Below, in pieces: positions 29,938-41,525 of a stretch of DNA of 64,000 nt. The position numbers and the translations under genes are program-made. Position 1 is the first letter of the stretch, and every line of letters starts with the position of its first letter. A model generated the notes under the pieces. It was not told where the DNA came from, ran no database searches, and saw only the letters and a list, made by a program, of their open reading frames with translations. The stretch covers positions 206,421-270,420 of the forward strand of contig NZ_WINH01000001.1 of NCBI RefSeq assembly GCF_010993985.1, in the 5' to 3' direction. This stretch comes from Paraferrimonas sp. SM1919 (GTDB lineage: Bacteria > Pseudomonadota > Gammaproteobacteria > Enterobacterales > Shewanellaceae).

Positions 29938-31104
29938 TTAATCTGAAGTGAAAAGATCCCTAGTATAAACCTTTTCTTTGACATCATCGAGTTCTGGGCT
30001 AAGGCGATTAGAGATAATAACATCTGACAATTTCTTAAATTCCTCAAGATTGGTAATCACTCTAGAGTGAAAGAATTCAGACTCAGTCAATACTGGCTCA
30101 TACACGACGACTTCCACACCTTCAGCTTTGATGCGTTTCATGATCCCTTGAATACTGGATGCTCTGAAATTATCAGATCCCGTTTTCATGATCAGTCGGT
30201 AAACCCCAACAACTTCTGGCTTTTTAGCCAAAATAGACTCTGCAATAAAGTCCTTACGAGTGCGATTAGCTTGGACGATGGCATTAATCAAATTGTTTGG
30301 CACATCTTGATAGTTAGCCAATAGTTGTTTGGTGTCTTTTGGTAAACAGTAACCACCATAACCAAAAGATGGGTTGTTGTAATGTTTGCCAATTCGAGGA
30401 TCTAAGCCAACACCTTCAATGATTTGACGACTATCGAGACCATGGGTTTCCGCATAGGTGTCTAACTCATTAAAGTAAGCAACCCGCATCGCAAGATAGG
30501 TATTAGCAAACAGCTTCACCGCTTCAGCTTCGGTTGAATCAGTAAACAACACATCAATATCTTGCTTAACCGCCCCTTGCTGCAATAAGTGCGCAAATAC
30601 TTTAGCGCGCTCACTACGCTCACCAATGACGATTCTAGATGGATGCAAATTATCCTTCAAAGCACTGCCTTCACGAAGGAATTCAGGAGAGAAAATAATA
30701 TTGTCACATTTAAACTTGTCACGCACCGATTGAGTATAACCCACTGGCACAGTTGACTTAATGACCATTACCGCATCCGCGTTAATCGCTAGAACATCTT
30801 CAATTACCGCTTCTACTGATTTCGTATTAAAGTAGTTAGACTGGGGATCATAGTCCGTTGGGGTCGCAATAATAACGTAGTCAGCCCCTTTAAAAGCCTC
30901 TTCTTTGTTTAGCGTTGCTTTAAGGTTTAACGTTTTATTTTGCAGAAAATCTTCTATTTCAGCATCGACAATCGGTGAATGTCCGGCATTGATTTGGGCG
31001 ACCTTCTCTGGCAGCAAATCTAATGCAACCACTTGATTATGCTGTGCAAGTAAAACGGCATTGGATAGGCCTACATAGCCTGTACCCGCGACTGCTATTT
31101 TCAT
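29938..31104 (-). CDS. ugd: UDP-glucose 6-dehydrogenase
   Basis: 388 residues, the size of Escherichia coli Ugd. It oxidises UDP-glucose to UDP-glucuronate with two NAD+, feeding capsule, exopolysaccharide and lipid A sugars. Visible parts are the NAD-binding [10 protein letters not shown] (7-16), the STVPVG motif (about 117-122), SPEFLREG (139-146), and catalytic Cys253 in [10 protein letters not shown]. It lies downstream of rfaH with a 106-bp gap, so it may be on the same or a separate transcript. RfaH controls polysaccharide operons in relatives, which makes the neighbourhood sensible. No ops element was found in the gap. Confidence 0.96.
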   Translation of the reverse strand: MKIAVAGTGYVGLSNAVLLAQHNQVVALDLLPEKVAQINAGHSPIVDAEIEDFLQNKTLNLKATLNKEEAFKGADYVIIATPTDYDPQSNYFNTKSVEAVIEDVLAINADAVMVIKSTVPVGYTQSVRDKFKCDNIIFSPEFLREGSALKDNLHPSRIVIGERSERAKVFAHLLQQGAVKQDIDVLFTDSTEAEAVKLFANTYLAMRVAYFNELDTYAETHGLDSRQIIEGVGLDPRIGKHYNNPSFGYGGYCLPKDTKQLLANYQDVPNNLINAIVQANRTRKDFIAESILAKKPEVVGVYRLIMKTGSDNFRASSIQGIMKRIKAEGVEVVVYEPVLTESEFFHSRVITNLEEFKKLSDVIISNRLSPELDDVKEKVYTRDLFTSD

Positions 31105-31210
31105 TTCGATTCCAATATTGATAAGGTTTTAATCCGCATTAGTACCATATAAAGTTTATACTATTATGAAATTTAGACACTTTTTTAGAAAAAGTTGAAA
31201 GACGTCAAAA

Positions 31211-31708
31211 TTATTTGGATATCAGTTGCTTTTTAGATACTTCTAGACTTTGAGTCTTGCCGAGCATATTTAATAAAATAATCGCTCGATCTTCACCTTT
31301 GGAAGATTGAAATACCGCTTCTAGATAGGCGAAAGGACCTTCAGTAAGCATCACTTTTTCACCCTGAGCAAACTTTTCCAGCTCGATAGGAGTATTTTGC
31401 TGCTGCGATAATCTCTGTTTTAAATGCTCAATTAATTCATCAGCGACCAACTGCAGTCGTGATCCATAACTAACGGTTTTAACAACCCCTCGAGTCGCAT
31501 TAATCGTCGCAACAGAAAACAAGCTAGAATCAAATCTTACAAAAATATAGCTCGTGAACAAAGGCTCATTAACTTGAGTTTTTTTACCTTTAACAGTTTT
31601 CGTCTTTTCAATAACAGGTAAGTAAACCTCAAGTTGCTGTCTTTCAAGATTGACTTTAGCTCGCTCTTCTTCTTTGGGTTTGGTATAGACTAAATGCCAA
31701 GCTTCCAA
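31211..31708 (-). CDS. rfaH: Transcription antitermination factor RfaH
   Basis: About 165 residues from a TTG at 31708, chosen because TAGGAG lies 7 bases upstream and the protein then starts MEAWHLVYTKPKE like family members. NusG-paralogue: an N-terminal NGN domain with AWHLVYTKP, the RfaH-like EPLFTSYIFVRFD and TINATRGV (about 75-85), then a KOW-like C-terminal domain. RfaH binds RNA polymerase at ops sequences and prevents Rho- and pause-related termination in envelope operons. Located 24 bp after nlpI, so cotranscribed with it. Confidence 0.92.
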   Translation of the reverse strand: MEAWHLVYTKPKEEERAKVNLERQQLEVYLPVIEKTKTVKGKKTQVNEPLFTSYIFVRFDSSLFSVATINATRGVVKTVSYGSRLQLVADELIEHLKQRLSQQQNTPIELEKFAQGEKVMLTEGPFAYLEAVFQSSKGEDRAIILLNMLGKTQSLEVSKKQLISK

Positions 31709-31732
31709 AATAATACTCCTACTGAACAATCG

Positions 31733-32596
31733 CTACGCTGACGGCGAAGATGCATCTTGTTGCTGCAGCTCTAATTGAGCATAACGATATTCTACAAAAT
31801 CATAAACCGCAGTATTAAGTGTTTTTTTGAAGTACTTTTGAGCTAACGCAAGGTCGCCATCAATCTTGGCTTTTTGGCCTAAATAAAAATAAGCTTCACA
31901 AGCCCTTTGCTGCAACTGATTTGGTTGATTTAAGCCTTTTTTGGCAATGACAAATAATTGCTGTTCAGAAATATTGCCAGCGATTGCCGCAATTAACGCT
32001 TGCTCCCAGCTATTGAGGACTTGAGTTTTTCTCTGTAGTAATCGCTGCTTAGCCATTTTAGGCTGAACTTTAGCTTCATTGATGTAAGCCCATAATGACC
32101 TAAAACCATCTTCCGGTTTTATACTCCAAAAAAGTTCAAAATCTTCTGCAGCAATCTCATGACGACTCGCATAATAAAGGGCGATACCGCGGTTTAACAG
32201 TGCATAATCATATTTTGGTGCTAACGCCAGCACCATATCAAAACTGTCAAAAGCAAGGCTATACTCTTGCATTAACGTTTGGTAAATACCTAGATAATTG
32301 TACACATCAGCAAAATCAGGACGTAATTTAAGCGCATGCATAAAGTCTAGTCGAGCTAAAGTAACTAACCCTAGTTGATCATAGATCTTGCCCCGCTCAT
32401 AAATAAAGCTCAGTCTTTGATGCTCAGATAAGTCTTCCTGATTGAGCAATTCATTAAGTTTGGCAATGTTTAATTCAAGGCGATAGTCCCTTTGCGCAGG
32501 CGTAATCAGTTCAGCATCAGTCTGTTGCTGGGGCAATGCTGCACACCCTGAGAGTGTTAAGGCAACCACCCCCCCTATTAACGACTTTTTAATCAT
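31733..32596 (-). CDS. nlpI: Lipoprotein NlpI
   Basis: 287 residues with a lipoprotein signal (lipobox LSGC, Cys18) and tandem TPR helices across about 60-280, for example YNYLGIYQTLMQEYSLAFDSF. In Escherichia coli NlpI is an outer-membrane lipoprotein that recruits the protease Prc to the murein endopeptidase MepS, and interacts with murein machinery. Length and position just after pnp match the enteric arrangement. Confidence 0.95.
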   Translation of the reverse strand: MIKKSLIGGVVALTLSGCAALPQQQTDAELITPAQRDYRLELNIAKLNELLNQEDLSEHQRLSFIYERGKIYDQLGLVTLARLDFMHALKLRPDFADVYNYLGIYQTLMQEYSLAFDSFDMVLALAPKYDYALLNRGIALYYASRHEIAAEDFELFWSIKPEDGFRSLWAYINEAKVQPKMAKQRLLQRKTQVLNSWEQALIAAIAGNISEQQLFVIAKKGLNQPNQLQQRACEAYFYLGQKAKIDGDLALAQKYFKKTLNTAVYDFVEYRYAQLELQQQDASSPSA

Positions 32597-32638
32597 GGCT
32601 TTTATGCAATTCCTTATAACTTAGAATCTCATCATAAC

Positions 32639-32667
32639 AAAAAGGGAAGCCCTTAGGCTTCCCTTTT
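32639..32667 (-). terminator. Terminator of pnp
   Basis: Stem GGGAAGCC/GGCTTCCC with CTTA loop and five T on the minus strand. nlpI then needs read-through or its own promoter. Confidence 0.85.
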
Positions 32668-32685
32668 ATCATCAATTAATTAAGT

Positions 32686-34782
32686 TTATTCTGCTTTAGG
32701 GGCAGCATTCACTTCTTTCATCGATAGGCGAACTCGACCTTGACGGTCAACTTCCATTACCTTAACTTCAACTTCTTGGCCTTCAGTTAGGTGATCACTT
32801 ACATTCGCTACTCGCTCTTCAGAAATTTGCGAAATATGAACCAGACCATCTTTACCAGGTAAAATGTTTACAAACGCACCAAAGTCTACGATACGATTTA
32901 CTTTACCTTTGTAGATTTTACCCACTTCAACTTCTGCGGTAATGGCTTCAATCTTAGCAATCGCCAGTTTAGCTGCATCACCATCAGTAGAAGCAATCTT
33001 AACGGTACCGTCATCTTCGATTTCGATAGTTGTACCCGTCTCTTCAGTTAGAGCGCGAATGTTAGCACCACCTTTACCGATAACATCACGGATCTTATCA
33101 GGAGAAATCTTGATAGTAGTGATACGTGGAGCATGATCAGAAAGTTCAGTACGAGCACCAGCAATAGCACTGTCCATCACACCTAAGATATGAGTACGCG
33201 CACCATATGCTTGCTTAAGAGCGATCTGCATAATCTCTTGGGTAATGCCTTCGATCTTAATATCCATCTGTAACGCAGTGATACCTTCGCTAGTACCAGC
33301 TACTTTAAAGTCCATATCACCTAGGTGATCTTCATCACCAAGAATGTCTGAAAGAACCACGAAATCATCGCCTTCTTTAACCAGACCCATAGCAATACCC
33401 GCTACAGAAGCTTTAATTGGAACACCGGCATCCATAAGTGCTAGTGAAGAACCACAAACAGAAGCCATTGAGCTTGAGCCGTTTGATTCAGTAATTTCTG
33501 AAACTAAACGAATCGTGTATGGGAATTCTTCAATCGAAGGCATAACCGCTTGGATACCACGCTTAGCAAGGCGACCATGACCAATTTCACGACGCTTTGG
33601 CGACCCGATCATACCCGTTTCACCCACACAGAATGGCGGGAAGTTGTAGTGCAGCATAAAGCGGCTAGTTTGAGTACCAGTGATACGGTCAATCATCTGA
33701 GCATCACGCTCTGTACCTAATGTAGCCGTCACTAACGCCTGAGTTTCACCACGGGTAAATAGTGCAGAACCGTGAGTACGTGGTAGTACACCGGCCAGTA
33801 CACTTAGGCCACGAACCATTTCTGGATTACGACCATCAATACGTGGTTCACCAGCAACAACACGTCTGCGTACAACTTGCTTCTCTAGAGAGCCAAGCGC
33901 ACCTTGAACTTCTTGCACATCGATATCAGCGTTTTCAGCAACAAGCGTAGCGATTGCCGCGTCTTTAACGGCATCAACCGCTTCTTTACGCTCAGTCTTA
34001 GTCGTAATGCGGTAAGCATCAGATAGACCTTGCTCAGCTAGAGCTTTAACTTTATCGGCTAACTCAACGTTCTTAACTGGCGCACTCCAGTTCCAAGTAG
34101 GCTTGCCAGCTTCTGCTTTAAATTCTTCGATTGCCTTGATTACGGTACGGCTTTGCTCGTGACCGAACATAACACCGCCTAGCATGATTTCTTCAGATAG
34201 CACTTCTGCTTCTGATTCAACCATAAGTACGGCTGAGTCAGTACCAGCAACGACTAGGTCTAATTTACTTTCAGCTAAGGCCGCTTCTTCAGGGTTTAGT
34301 ACATACTCACCATTGATGTAACCAACACGAGCAGAACCTACTGGACCATTAAATGGAATACCAGAAATAGCCAGAGCTGCTGAAGTACCGATTAAAGAGA
34401 TGATGTCTGGTTGAATTTCTGGATCGATTGAAACAACCTGAATAACCACTTGCACTTCGTTTTTGAAGCCATCAGGGAATAATGGACGAATTGGACGGTC
34501 GATTAGGCGAGCAATTAGAGTTTCTTCTTCACCCGGACGTCCTTCACGCTTAAAAAAGCCACCAGGGATTTTACCTGCTGCGTAAGCTTTTTCTTGATAA
34601 TTGACGGTTAACGGGAAAAAGTCCCGACCTGGTTCAGCGTCTTTTTTACCAACTACTGTCACTAATACTGTGGTATCGCCCATAGAAGCAAGAACTGCAG
34701 CGTCTGCTTGACGTGCCATAACACCAGTTTCTAGAGTGACCGTATGTTGTCCGTATTCAAAGCTTTTTACAATTGGATTCAC
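32686..34782 (-). CDS. pnp: Polynucleotide phosphorylase
   Basis: 698 residues from a GTG start with AAAGGAATTGG upstream. Order: first RNase PH domain (about 10-145), helical linker, second catalytic RNase PH domain (about 310-540), KH domain with the [14 protein letters not shown] loop (about 566-575) and S1 domain (about 620-690). It degrades RNA 3'-5' with phosphate in the degradosome. The order rpsO-pnp-nlpI is conserved in gammaproteobacteria. The 180-bp leader may carry an RNase III autoregulation hairpin as in Escherichia coli, but I could not delimit one. Confidence 0.98.
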   Translation of the reverse strand: MNPIVKSFEYGQHTVTLETGVMARQADAAVLASMGDTTVLVTVVGKKDAEPGRDFFPLTVNYQEKAYAAGKIPGGFFKREGRPGEEETLIARLIDRPIRPLFPDGFKNEVQVVIQVVSIDPEIQPDIISLIGTSAALAISGIPFNGPVGSARVGYINGEYVLNPEEAALAESKLDLVVAGTDSAVLMVESEAEVLSEEIMLGGVMFGHEQSRTVIKAIEEFKAEAGKPTWNWSAPVKNVELADKVKALAEQGLSDAYRITTKTERKEAVDAVKDAAIATLVAENADIDVQEVQGALGSLEKQVVRRRVVAGEPRIDGRNPEMVRGLSVLAGVLPRTHGSALFTRGETQALVTATLGTERDAQMIDRITGTQTSRFMLHYNFPPFCVGETGMIGSPKRREIGHGRLAKRGIQAVMPSIEEFPYTIRLVSEITESNGSSSMASVCGSSLALMDAGVPIKASVAGIAMGLVKEGDDFVVLSDILGDEDHLGDMDFKVAGTSEGITALQMDIKIEGITQEIMQIALKQAYGARTHILGVMDSAIAGARTELSDHAPRITTIKISPDKIRDVIGKGGANIRALTEETGTTIEIEDDGTVKIASTDGDAAKLAIAKIEAITAEVEVGKIYKGKVNRIVDFGAFVNILPGKDGLVHISQISEERVANVSDHLTEGQEVEVKVMEVDRQGRVRLSMKEVNAAPKAE

Positions 34783-34920
34783 TTGACCAATTCCTTTCTT
34801 TCATTCAATAGATATTTTTTCGCAGTTAGTATACTGCAAATTAAATTCAAAGATAGGAAAAGCTAACTATTTAAGCAATGAAGTTCTGATTTTATAAAGA
34901 AATAATTAATAGAAAGTAAA

Positions 34921-34945
34921 AAAAAGGTGCCAAAGGCACCTTTTT
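34921..34945 (-). terminator. Terminator of rpsO (between rpsO and pnp)
   Basis: Stem AAAAAGGTGCC/GGCACCTTTTT with an AAA-type loop; equivalent to the attenuating terminator between these genes in Escherichia coli. Confidence 0.9.
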
Positions 34946-34961
34946 CCATCTAAAAGCTGTA

Positions 34962-35231
34962 TTAGCGACGTAGGCCAAGCTTTTGGATTAGAGCTGTGTA
35001 ACGCTCAACATCTTTGCGCTTTAGGTAATCTAGAAGCTTACGACGGCTAGATACCATGCGTAGAAGACCACGACGAGAGTGGAAATCATGGATGTGGGTC
35101 TTGAAGTGACCTTGCAAGTGGTTGATCTGTGCAGTTAGAAGTGCAACTTGAACTTCTGGAGAACCAGAATCGTTGTCGCCGCGACCGAAATCAGCTAGGA
35201 TCTGCTCTTTTGCTTGCTTACTTAGTGACAT
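34962..35231 (-). CDS. rpsO: Ribosomal protein uS15
   Basis: 89 residues from the ATG at 35231 (GGAGTAAT 3 bases upstream), the standard length; an upstream in-frame ATG would add 16 unrelated residues. It binds the 16S rRNA three-way junction early in 30S assembly. Conserved segments [11 protein letters not shown] and [20 protein letters not shown] are visible. It is known to repress its own translation in Escherichia coli; the leader was not analysed in structure here. Confidence 0.98.
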   Translation of the reverse strand: MSLSKQAKEQILADFGRGDNDSGSPEVQVALLTAQINHLQGHFKTHIHDFHSRRGLLRMVSSRRKLLDYLKRKDVERYTALIQKLGLRR

Positions 35232-35337
35232 AATATTACTCCAAATACAGTAGTAGTTTAAAACACCTAGGCCGATCACTAATTCAGCGCTAGGAAAGCG
35301 GGCGACATAGTAACGACTAACGCCCGTAATTACAAGT

Positions 35338-36276
35338 TTATTTCAAATTAACGAGACGTTTAGGGGCAACTAAACCATCTTCGTCGATTTCACCTAAACC
35401 AATAAACTGTTGTTGCTCACCTAAAGTCAGACGAACTAAGCCCTCTGCTGGCACACCCGATAGTTGCACCGGCTGACCATGCATAATGTAAGAAGCCATC
35501 GTTTCGTCTAAGTTTACCGCTTCAAAGTGAGCGATAGCGGTATCCATAGGTAATAGCAGTGGATCAAGGCGCTCGCTTGGGGTGACCTCGTCAGCTAGGG
35601 CATCTTCTAGGATTTTATCCAATTGCTCTAGGGTCACCATACGCTCGTAAGGGTAACCTGATACGCCGGTACGACGTAATTGACTTACAAAGGCACCACA
35701 GCCAAGTAGCTCACCTAAATCATCAACGATAGTACGAATGTAAGTACCCTTAGAGCAATGTACTTCCATCTCTACTTCATCACCGTTGAAGCTTAAGATA
35801 TTGATCTCAAAAACGGTAATAGGACGCGCTTCACGAGGCACTTCAATACCTTGGCGAGCATATTTATATAAAGGCTCGCCTTTATATTTTAACGCCGAGT
35901 ACATTGAAGGTACCTGCATGGTATCGCCTTCAAAACTGGCTACAGCTTTAGCCAGTTGCTCAGCTGTTACGTTTACTTCACGCTCACTCACAACTTCGCC
36001 ATCGGCATCAGATGTGGTGGTACGAATGCCTAACTTAGCGGTAACTTCGTAACGCTTATCAGCATCAAGTAAGAACTGAGAGAACTTAGTGGCTTCACCT
36101 AAACAAATAGGCAGCATCCCGGTTGCTAAAGGATCTAGGGCACCAGTGTGACCCGCTTTAGCTGCGTTATAGATACGCTTAACACGTTGTAAGGCTTCGT
36201 TAGAAGATAAACCTATTGGCTTATCCAGTAGTACAATGCCATCGACCATGCGGCCTTTAAAGCGGCGTCGTCCCAT
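35338..36276 (-). CDS. truB: tRNA pseudouridine-55 synthase
   Basis: 312 residues. Converts U55 to pseudouridine in the T loop of tRNAs. The catalytic Asp48 is in GALDPLATG, preceded by the KP-G motif [10 protein letters not shown] (16-25), and a C-terminal PUA-like domain follows. It starts 2 bp after the rbfA stop, with AGAGGAAGAG in the end of rbfA as the ribosome site, so it is translationally coupled. Confidence 0.98.
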   Translation of the reverse strand: MGRRRFKGRMVDGIVLLDKPIGLSSNEALQRVKRIYNAAKAGHTGALDPLATGMLPICLGEATKFSQFLLDADKRYEVTAKLGIRTTTSDADGEVVSEREVNVTAEQLAKAVASFEGDTMQVPSMYSALKYKGEPLYKYARQGIEVPREARPITVFEINILSFNGDEVEMEVHCSKGTYIRTIVDDLGELLGCGAFVSQLRRTGVSGYPYERMVTLEQLDKILEDALADEVTPSERLDPLLLPMDTAIAHFEAVNLDETMASYIMHGQPVQLSGVPAEGLVRLTLGEQQQFIGLGEIDEDGLVAPKRLVNLK

Positions 36277-36278
36277 TG

Positions 36279-36689
36279 TTACTCTTCCTCTTGGGCAGCA
36301 GCTTCATTGCTACCAAATTTTTGTTGGCGCTTTTCATCTTCTTTAATTGCATTGGTCACCATGTTAGCCATGTGAATACCATTAATTAAAGATTGATCGT
36401 AAACGAAGCGCAGTTCAGGCACGACACGCATTTTGATGCGGCTCGCAATCAACTTGCGTACATAACCTGATGCCTTTTTAAGGGCACTAACTTGTTCTTC
36501 AATACGCTCTGGGTTTTCGTCAAAAAAAGTAACGTAAACTTTAGCGTAGGATAGGTCCCGAGATACCTCAACAGAGTTGACGGTTACCATGCCAAGACGT
36601 GGATCTTTGATTTCCCTTTGAATGATCAACGCCAGCTCTTTTTGCATCTGTTGACCCACTCGCTGGGTACGACTAAATTCTTTTGCCAT
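36279..36689 (-). CDS. rbfA: Ribosome-binding factor A
   Basis: 136-residue KH-type protein needed for maturation of the 16S 5' end and 30S assembly, especially in the cold. Conserved segments [25 protein letters not shown] and the SGYVRKLI helix are visible. The C-terminal tail is acidic (AAQEEE). It lies 40 bp after infB in the rimP-nusA-infB-rbfA-truB operon. Confidence 0.97.
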   Translation of the reverse strand: MAKEFSRTQRVGQQMQKELALIIQREIKDPRLGMVTVNSVEVSRDLSYAKVYVTFFDENPERIEEQVSALKKASGYVRKLIASRIKMRVVPELRFVYDQSLINGIHMANMVTNAIKEDEKRQQKFGSNEAAAQEEE

Positions 36690-36729
36690 TATAAAACCTT
36701 AAAGGGCGGCTAACGCCGCCCTATCAATA

Positions 36730-39393
36730 TTACAGGCTACGTGCCACTTCGACTGTCTCGAAGACCTCAATTTGGTCACCAACACGAACGTCGTTGTAGT
36801 TCTTAACGCCGATACCACACTCGGTGCCGCTACGAACTTCTTGTACGTCGTCTTTAAAGCGACGTAGTGACTCTAGTTCACCTTCGTAAATTACTACGTT
36901 GTCACGAAGTACACGGATAGGCGCGCTACGCTTAATGTTACCTTCGGTAACCATACAGCCAGCAATTGCACCAATCTTAGGCGACTTAAACACGTCACGT
37001 ACTTCAGCAAGACCGATAATCTCTTGCTTAAATTCAGGCGCTAGCATACCGCTCATTGCCGCTTTAACTTCGTCAATAAGGTTATAAATAACTGAATAGT
37101 AACGAAGATCTAAGTTTTCAGCGTCAATTACTTTACGAGCCTGAGCATCCGCACGAACGTTAAAGCCAAGTAGAATACCGTTAGAGGCTGCAGCTAGAGT
37201 TGCATCCGTTTCAGTTAGACCACCTACACCGCGACCAATAATGTTAACTTTAACTTCATCAGTTGATAGCTTAAGTAGCGAATCAGAAATGGCTTCTAAA
37301 GAACCTTGTACGTCTGCTTTAAGTACTACGTTCAACTCTGAAATGTCGCCTTCTGCCATGTTAGAGAACATGTTCTCTAACTTAGCTTTTTGCTGACGAG
37401 CAAGCTTCACTTCACGGAACTTACCTTGACGGTATAGTGCAACTTCACGCGCTTTACGCTCATCAGCAACCACTGTGGCTTCATCACCGGCACTTGGTAC
37501 ACCTGAAAGACCTAAAATCTCAACAGGAATCGATGGGCCAGCTTCTGTTACAGGTTTACCATTCTCATCACGCATTGCACGAACACGGCCGTACTCTAAA
37601 CCACAAAGTACGATGTCACCCTGTTTTAAAGTACCATCTTGAACAAGTACTGAAGCTACTGGGCCACGGCCTTTATCAAGCTTAGATTCAATGACCACAC
37701 CAGAAGCCATACCTTCAGGCTTAGCGTTTAATTCAAGTACTTCGGCAGTTAGAAGAATACCTTCTAATAGCTCGTCTACACCCATACCAGATTTTGCTGA
37801 TACATGGGTAAACATGTGCTCACCACCCCAATCTTCTGGGATAACTTCGTGTTGAGAAAGCTCGTTCTTAACACGATCTGGATCAGCAGTTTCTTTATCC
37901 ATCTTGTTGACAGCGATGATTAGCGGTACATCAGCGGCTTTAGCATGCTGAATCGCTTCTATCGTTTGTGGCATCACACCGTCATCCGCCGCAACCACAA
38001 GCACAACAATATCAGTCGCCTTAGCACCACGAGAACGCATAGCAGTAAACGCCGCGTGTCCTGGAGTGTCTAGGAAAGTGATCATGCCGTTGTCAGTTTC
38101 TACATGGTATGCACCGATATGCTGGGTAATACCGCCAGCTTCACCAGCTGCAATTTTGGCTTTACGGATGTAATCAAGTAGCGAAGTCTTACCATGGTCT
38201 ACGTGACCCATGATAGTGACTACAGGAGCTCGTTGTGAGCTTTCTCCAGCCTCACCGCGTTCTGCTAGTAGTTGCTCCTCTAGCTCATTCTCACGAGTAA
38301 GAATAACCTTATGGCCCATTTCTTCTGCAATTAATTGTGCCGTTTCTTGATCAAGAATTTGATTGATGGTTACCATTTGGCCCATCTTCATCAGCAACTT
38401 GATGATTTCAGTACCTTTAACTGCCATTTTCTGTGCAAGATCTGCAACTGAAATGGTCTCGCCAATACGAACGTCACGAGTAACCGGTGCCGCTGGCTTA
38501 TTGAAGCCATGTTGGTTATCTGATTGAGCGCCTTTCTTGCCACGTTGGTTACGACCTTTCGCACCACGACTATTATCTTTCTTCTTAGGGCGACGAGTAG
38601 GACGAGAACGCTTCTCTTCTTGCTCATCAGCTTGATCTTCTGCCTCACGAGCATAAGTAGAAGTAGTAGTATGAATGTCAGCGTTTTCACGTTCTTTACG
38701 CTTCTTCTCTTCCTCTTCCCAACGCTTAGCATTTTCTTGTGCTAGACGTTTTGCTTCTTCTGCTTTTGCTTTGGCTTCTGCTTCCGCTTTACGGGCAGCC
38801 TCTGCTTCTTTTTGCTTTAACAACTTCTCTGCCTCTAAATCTGACTGAGTTTTCTCAACGGCTTTATGGGCAGATTTTGCTTGCGCTTCCTTGGTCGCTT
38901 TTGCTTTAGCGGCTTTCGCTGCTTCCGCTTTCTGCTTAGCTAGAGCTTCTTGCTCGGCTTTGGCCTTGGCTTTGGCTTCCTTTTCGGCTTTAAGCTTAGC
39001 ATCTTGCTCCGCTTTTAATTTTGCTTCTTGCTCAGCTTTAAGTTTAGCCTCTTGCTCAGCTTTTGCCTTAGCTTCAGCTGCCGCTTTTTCAGCTTCTACG
39101 GCAGCAGCTTTAACATAAGTGCGTTTTTTACGAACTTCAACTTTAACGTCTTTTTTCTTACCGCCAGCAGCGTTAACACTCAAAGTCGTTTTGGTTTTGC
39201 GATTAAGGGTCATTTTATTGCTTTCTGAACCGCCATGGGATTCAGTTAAGTATTTTAATAACGCATCTTTCTCAGATTGAGAAACATTATCTGATGCGCT
39301 TTTATTCATACCAGCTTCTTTAAATTGCTCTACAAGACGCTCCTGCGTCTTACCCACTTCTTTGGCGAGTTCTGCAACTGTCATATTTGTCAT
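36730..39393 (-). CDS. infB: Translation initiation factor IF-2
   Basis: 887 residues. GTPase that brings initiator tRNA to the 30S subunit. IF2N domain 1 (about 1-50), a long Lys/Ala/Glu linker with tandem [12 protein letters not shown] repeats (about 105-240), a basic stretch with [15 protein letters not shown]2N domain 2 (about 312-362), then the G domain: G1 GHVDHGKTS (about 396-404), G3 DTPGHAAF (about 442-449), G4 NKMDK. Domains II-IV complete the protein. A ribosome site AGGAGG precedes the ATG, 27 bp after nusA. In-frame internal starts for a short form, known in Escherichia coli, are possible but not assigned. Confidence 0.98.
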   Translation of the reverse strand: MTNMTVAELAKEVGKTQERLVEQFKEAGMNKSASDNVSQSEKDALLKYLTESHGGSESNKMTLNRKTKTTLSVNAAGGKKKDVKVEVRKKRTYVKAAAVEAEKAAAEAKAKAEQEAKLKAEQEAKLKAEQDAKLKAEKEAKAKAKAEQEALAKQKAEAAKAAKAKATKEAQAKSAHKAVEKTQSDLEAEKLLKQKEAEAARKAEAEAKAKAEEAKRLAQENAKRWEEEEKKRKERENADIHTTTSTYAREAEDQADEQEEKRSRPTRRPKKKDNSRGAKGRNQRGKKGAQSDNQHGFNKPAAPVTRDVRIGETISVADLAQKMAVKGTEIIKLLMKMGQMVTINQILDQETAQLIAEEMGHKVILTRENELEEQLLAERGEAGESSQRAPVVTIMGHVDHGKTSLLDYIRKAKIAAGEAGGITQHIGAYHVETDNGMITFLDTPGHAAFTAMRSRGAKATDIVVLVVAADDGVMPQTIEAIQHAKAADVPLIIAVNKMDKETADPDRVKNELSQHEVIPEDWGGEHMFTHVSAKSGMGVDELLEGILLTAEVLELNAKPEGMASGVVIESKLDKGRGPVASVLVQDGTLKQGDIVLCGLEYGRVRAMRDENGKPVTEAGPSIPVEILGLSGVPSAGDEATVVADERKAREVALYRQGKFREVKLARQQKAKLENMFSNMAEGDISELNVVLKADVQGSLEAISDSLLKLSTDEVKVNIIGRGVGGLTETDATLAAASNGILLGFNVRADAQARKVIDAENLDLRYYSVIYNLIDEVKAAMSGMLAPEFKQEIIGLAEVRDVFKSPKIGAIAGCMVTEGNIKRSAPIRVLRDNVVIYEGELESLRRFKDDVQEVRSGTECGIGVKNYNDVRVGDQIEVFETVEVARSL
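38940..39090 (-). repeat. Coding repeats in the infB linker
   Basis: DNA repeats encoding Ala-Lys-Leu-Lys-Ala-Glu-Gln-type units in near-tandem order. They expand and shrink readily and explain the length variability of IF-2 linkers. Confidence 0.7.
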
Positions 39394-39420
39394 TTGGTTT
39401 AATCCTCCTCGACCAATCTT

Positions 39421-40932
39421 TTATTCTGAATCGTTAAACCAACATATATTACGAGCAGCCATAATCAGCTCACCTGCTTGCTCATCGGTCAATTCTTCAA
39501 TATCAGATAGGTCGTCAACACCCTGTTCTGCTAAATCTTCCAAAGTCACAACGCCACGGCTAGCAAGAACAAACCCTAGATGCTGAGTGATCCCTTCAAG
39601 ATTCAACAATTCTTCTGAAGGCTCGGCACCGTCTAGTGCTTCTTCTTCAGCAATCGCTTGGATAGTAAGTGCATCTTTTGCACGTTTACGCAGCTCCTCT
39701 ACTGTGTCTTCATCCAAACCTTCAATTTCTAATAACTCAGATACTGGTACATAGGCCACTTCTTGAAGTGAAGTGAAACCTTCTTCAACCAATAGCGAAG
39801 CAAAATCTTCATCAATATCTAAGCCATCAACCAGTACTTTGATAAGCTGAGCATTTTCTTCTTGATGCTTAGCATTCATTTCTTCGGTTGTCATTACGTT
39901 CAGGGTCCAGCCTGTCAGCTGAGAGGCTAAACGAACGTTTTGACCATTACGGCCAATCGCTTGTGCTAATGAATCAGCCTCTACAGCAATGTCCATAGTT
40001 TGACTGTCTTCATCGACAATAATTTGTGCAACATCTGCAGGTGCCATCGCATTCATAACATACTGTGCTGGATTATCATCCCAAAGCACGATATCAATAC
40101 GTTCGCCACCGAGCTCACCGGTTACCGCTTGTACACGAGCGCCACGCATACCAACACATGCACCCACAGGGTCAATACGACGATCGTTCGTTTTGACAGC
40201 GATTTTCGCACGAGAACCAGGATCACGAGCAGCGCCCATGATTTCAATCATCTCTTCGCCAATTTCTGGCACTTCAATACGGAACAATTCAATGAGAACT
40301 TCTGGTTTTGCACGACTTAAGAATAATTGTGCACCACGAGCTTCCGGCTTCACGGCAAATAGCAATGCACGGATACGATCGCCTGGGCGAACATTCTCAC
40401 GTGGTAGCATTTCATCACGATATAAAACTGCATCGGCATTGTTACCAAGATCTACGATGATATTGTCACGGGTAGACTTCTTAACGACACCAGTTACCAA
40501 CTCACCTTCTTTATCGATAAATTGCTCAACAATCTGCGCACGCTCAGCTTCACGTACTTTTTGTACGATAACTTGCTTAGCCAATTGCGTAGTAATACGA
40601 TCAAAGTGAACGGACTCTACTTCTTCTTCGATGAAGTCACCTAATTGAATTTCTGGGTCATCAAACTGAGCAGCTTCTAAACCAATTTGACGAGTTGGGA
40701 ACTCGACCAAACCATCAACGTACTCGACCACTTCCCAACGTCGGAAAGTGACGAAGTCGCCGGTTTTCTGATCAATTTCAACACGAACATCAATTTGAGC
40801 TTCGGTCTCAGCTTCATGTTTCTTCTTTTTCGCTGTCGCCAGGGCGATTTCTAGCGCTTCAAAAATCTTTTCGCGAGGAAGCCCTTTCTCATTTGAAACT
40901 GCTTCTGCGACTAACAGGATCTCTTTATTCAT
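39421..40932 (-). CDS. nusA: Transcription termination/antitermination protein NusA
   Basis: 503 residues. Order: N-terminal RNA polymerase-binding domain (about 1-130), S1 domain (about 135-200), KH1 and KH2 (about 230-345; [10 protein letters not shown] and [11 protein letters not shown] loops), then two acidic AR repeats (about 365-500, with [22 protein letters not shown]). Modulates pausing, intrinsic termination and rRNA antitermination. Part of the rimP-nusA-infB operon, 26 bp after rimP. Confidence 0.98.
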   Translation of the reverse strand: MNKEILLVAEAVSNEKGLPREKIFEALEIALATAKKKKHEAETEAQIDVRVEIDQKTGDFVTFRRWEVVEYVDGLVEFPTRQIGLEAAQFDDPEIQLGDFIEEEVESVHFDRITTQLAKQVIVQKVREAERAQIVEQFIDKEGELVTGVVKKSTRDNIIVDLGNNADAVLYRDEMLPRENVRPGDRIRALLFAVKPEARGAQLFLSRAKPEVLIELFRIEVPEIGEEMIEIMGAARDPGSRAKIAVKTNDRRIDPVGACVGMRGARVQAVTGELGGERIDIVLWDDNPAQYVMNAMAPADVAQIIVDEDSQTMDIAVEADSLAQAIGRNGQNVRLASQLTGWTLNVMTTEEMNAKHQEENAQLIKVLVDGLDIDEDFASLLVEEGFTSLQEVAYVPVSELLEIEGLDEDTVEELRKRAKDALTIQAIAEEEALDGAEPSEELLNLEGITQHLGFVLASRGVVTLEDLAEQGVDDLSDIEELTDEQAGELIMAARNICWFNDSE

Positions 40933-40958
40933 TTGTTTGCCTCATTCCACCCTGAACG

Positions 40959-41414
40959 TTAAAACTTAGCGACAATATTCGCTTTGCGAACATTATCTAA
41001 AGCTACTGTAGTAAGTTTATTATTTACTTTCAAAGTAATAAACTCACCATCTACTGATTCGATTGCGCCTTTTAACTTACGTGCGTTGTCAACGGGCATA
41101 TGAAGCATCATAATCACTTCTTGACCTTGAAACTGCAAGTAGTGGGCAGCAGTAAATAATGGACGCTCAATACCCGGAGAAGAAACTTCAAGGGTATATT
41201 CTGTTTTTATTGGGTCTTCAACATCTAGCACAGCGCTAACTTGGTGACTCACCTCAGCACAGTTATCTACAGTAATACCGTCTTCGTGATCAATATAAAT
41301 ACGAACCGTGGAAAACTTTCCTGCACGTACACATTCAATGCCAACTAGCTCAAAGCCTATTGCTTCGACTGCAGGCGTTAACATTTCTGTAAGTTTTTGC
41401 TCTTGCGTTGCCAA
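40959..41414 (-). CDS. rimP: Ribosome maturation factor RimP
   Basis: 151 residues from the TTG at 41414. This start aligns the product ([12 protein letters not shown]) with the Escherichia coli N-terminus MSTLEQKLTEM, and GGGGGT lies 4-5 bases upstream; earlier ATG codons at 41444 and 41426 would add unrelated residues, and 41444 lies inside a terminator hairpin. RimP helps assemble the 30S subunit. Conserved [15 protein letters not shown] and [13 protein letters not shown] are visible. First gene of the nusA-infB operon. Confidence 0.95.
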   Translation of the reverse strand: MATQEQKLTEMLTPAVEAIGFELVGIECVRAGKFSTVRIYIDHEDGITVDNCAEVSHQVSAVLDVEDPIKTEYTLEVSSPGIERPLFTAAHYLQFQGQEVIMMLHMPVDNARKLKGAIESVDGEFITLKVNNKLTTVALDNVRKANIVAKF

Positions 41415-41431
41415 AATGACCCCCATAAAAC

Positions 41432-41452
41432 AAAAAAAGGGCATAGAGCCCT
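41432..41452 (-). terminator. Terminator/attenuator just upstream of rimP
   Basis: Stem AGGGC/GCCCT, 5-base loop, then seven T on the minus strand, 18 bp before the rimP TTG. It would cut transcription entering the operon unless antitermination occurs. Confidence 0.65.
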
Positions 41453-41469
41453 AGGATGCCTAATCTAAG

Positions 41470-41475
41470 TTTATA
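41470..41475 (-). promoter_or_regulatory. Possible -10 element for rimP operon
   Basis: GGTATAAA on the minus strand in the gap between the two terminators. No good -35 at 17 bases, so it is weak evidence. Confidence 0.3.
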
Positions 41476-41525
41476 CCTAAATCAAGCTGAACGACTTACA
41501 AGACACATCTTCAAAAAAAAGATAA

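Noticed and set aside
31105..31210. Search for an ops element (RfaH recruitment) before ugd
   Set aside because: No GGCGGTAG-like core on either strand in the gap.
38891..39118. Ala/Ser/Cys-rich frame opposite the infB linker
   Set aside because: Shadow of the low-complexity Lys/Ala/Glu linker on the complementary strand.
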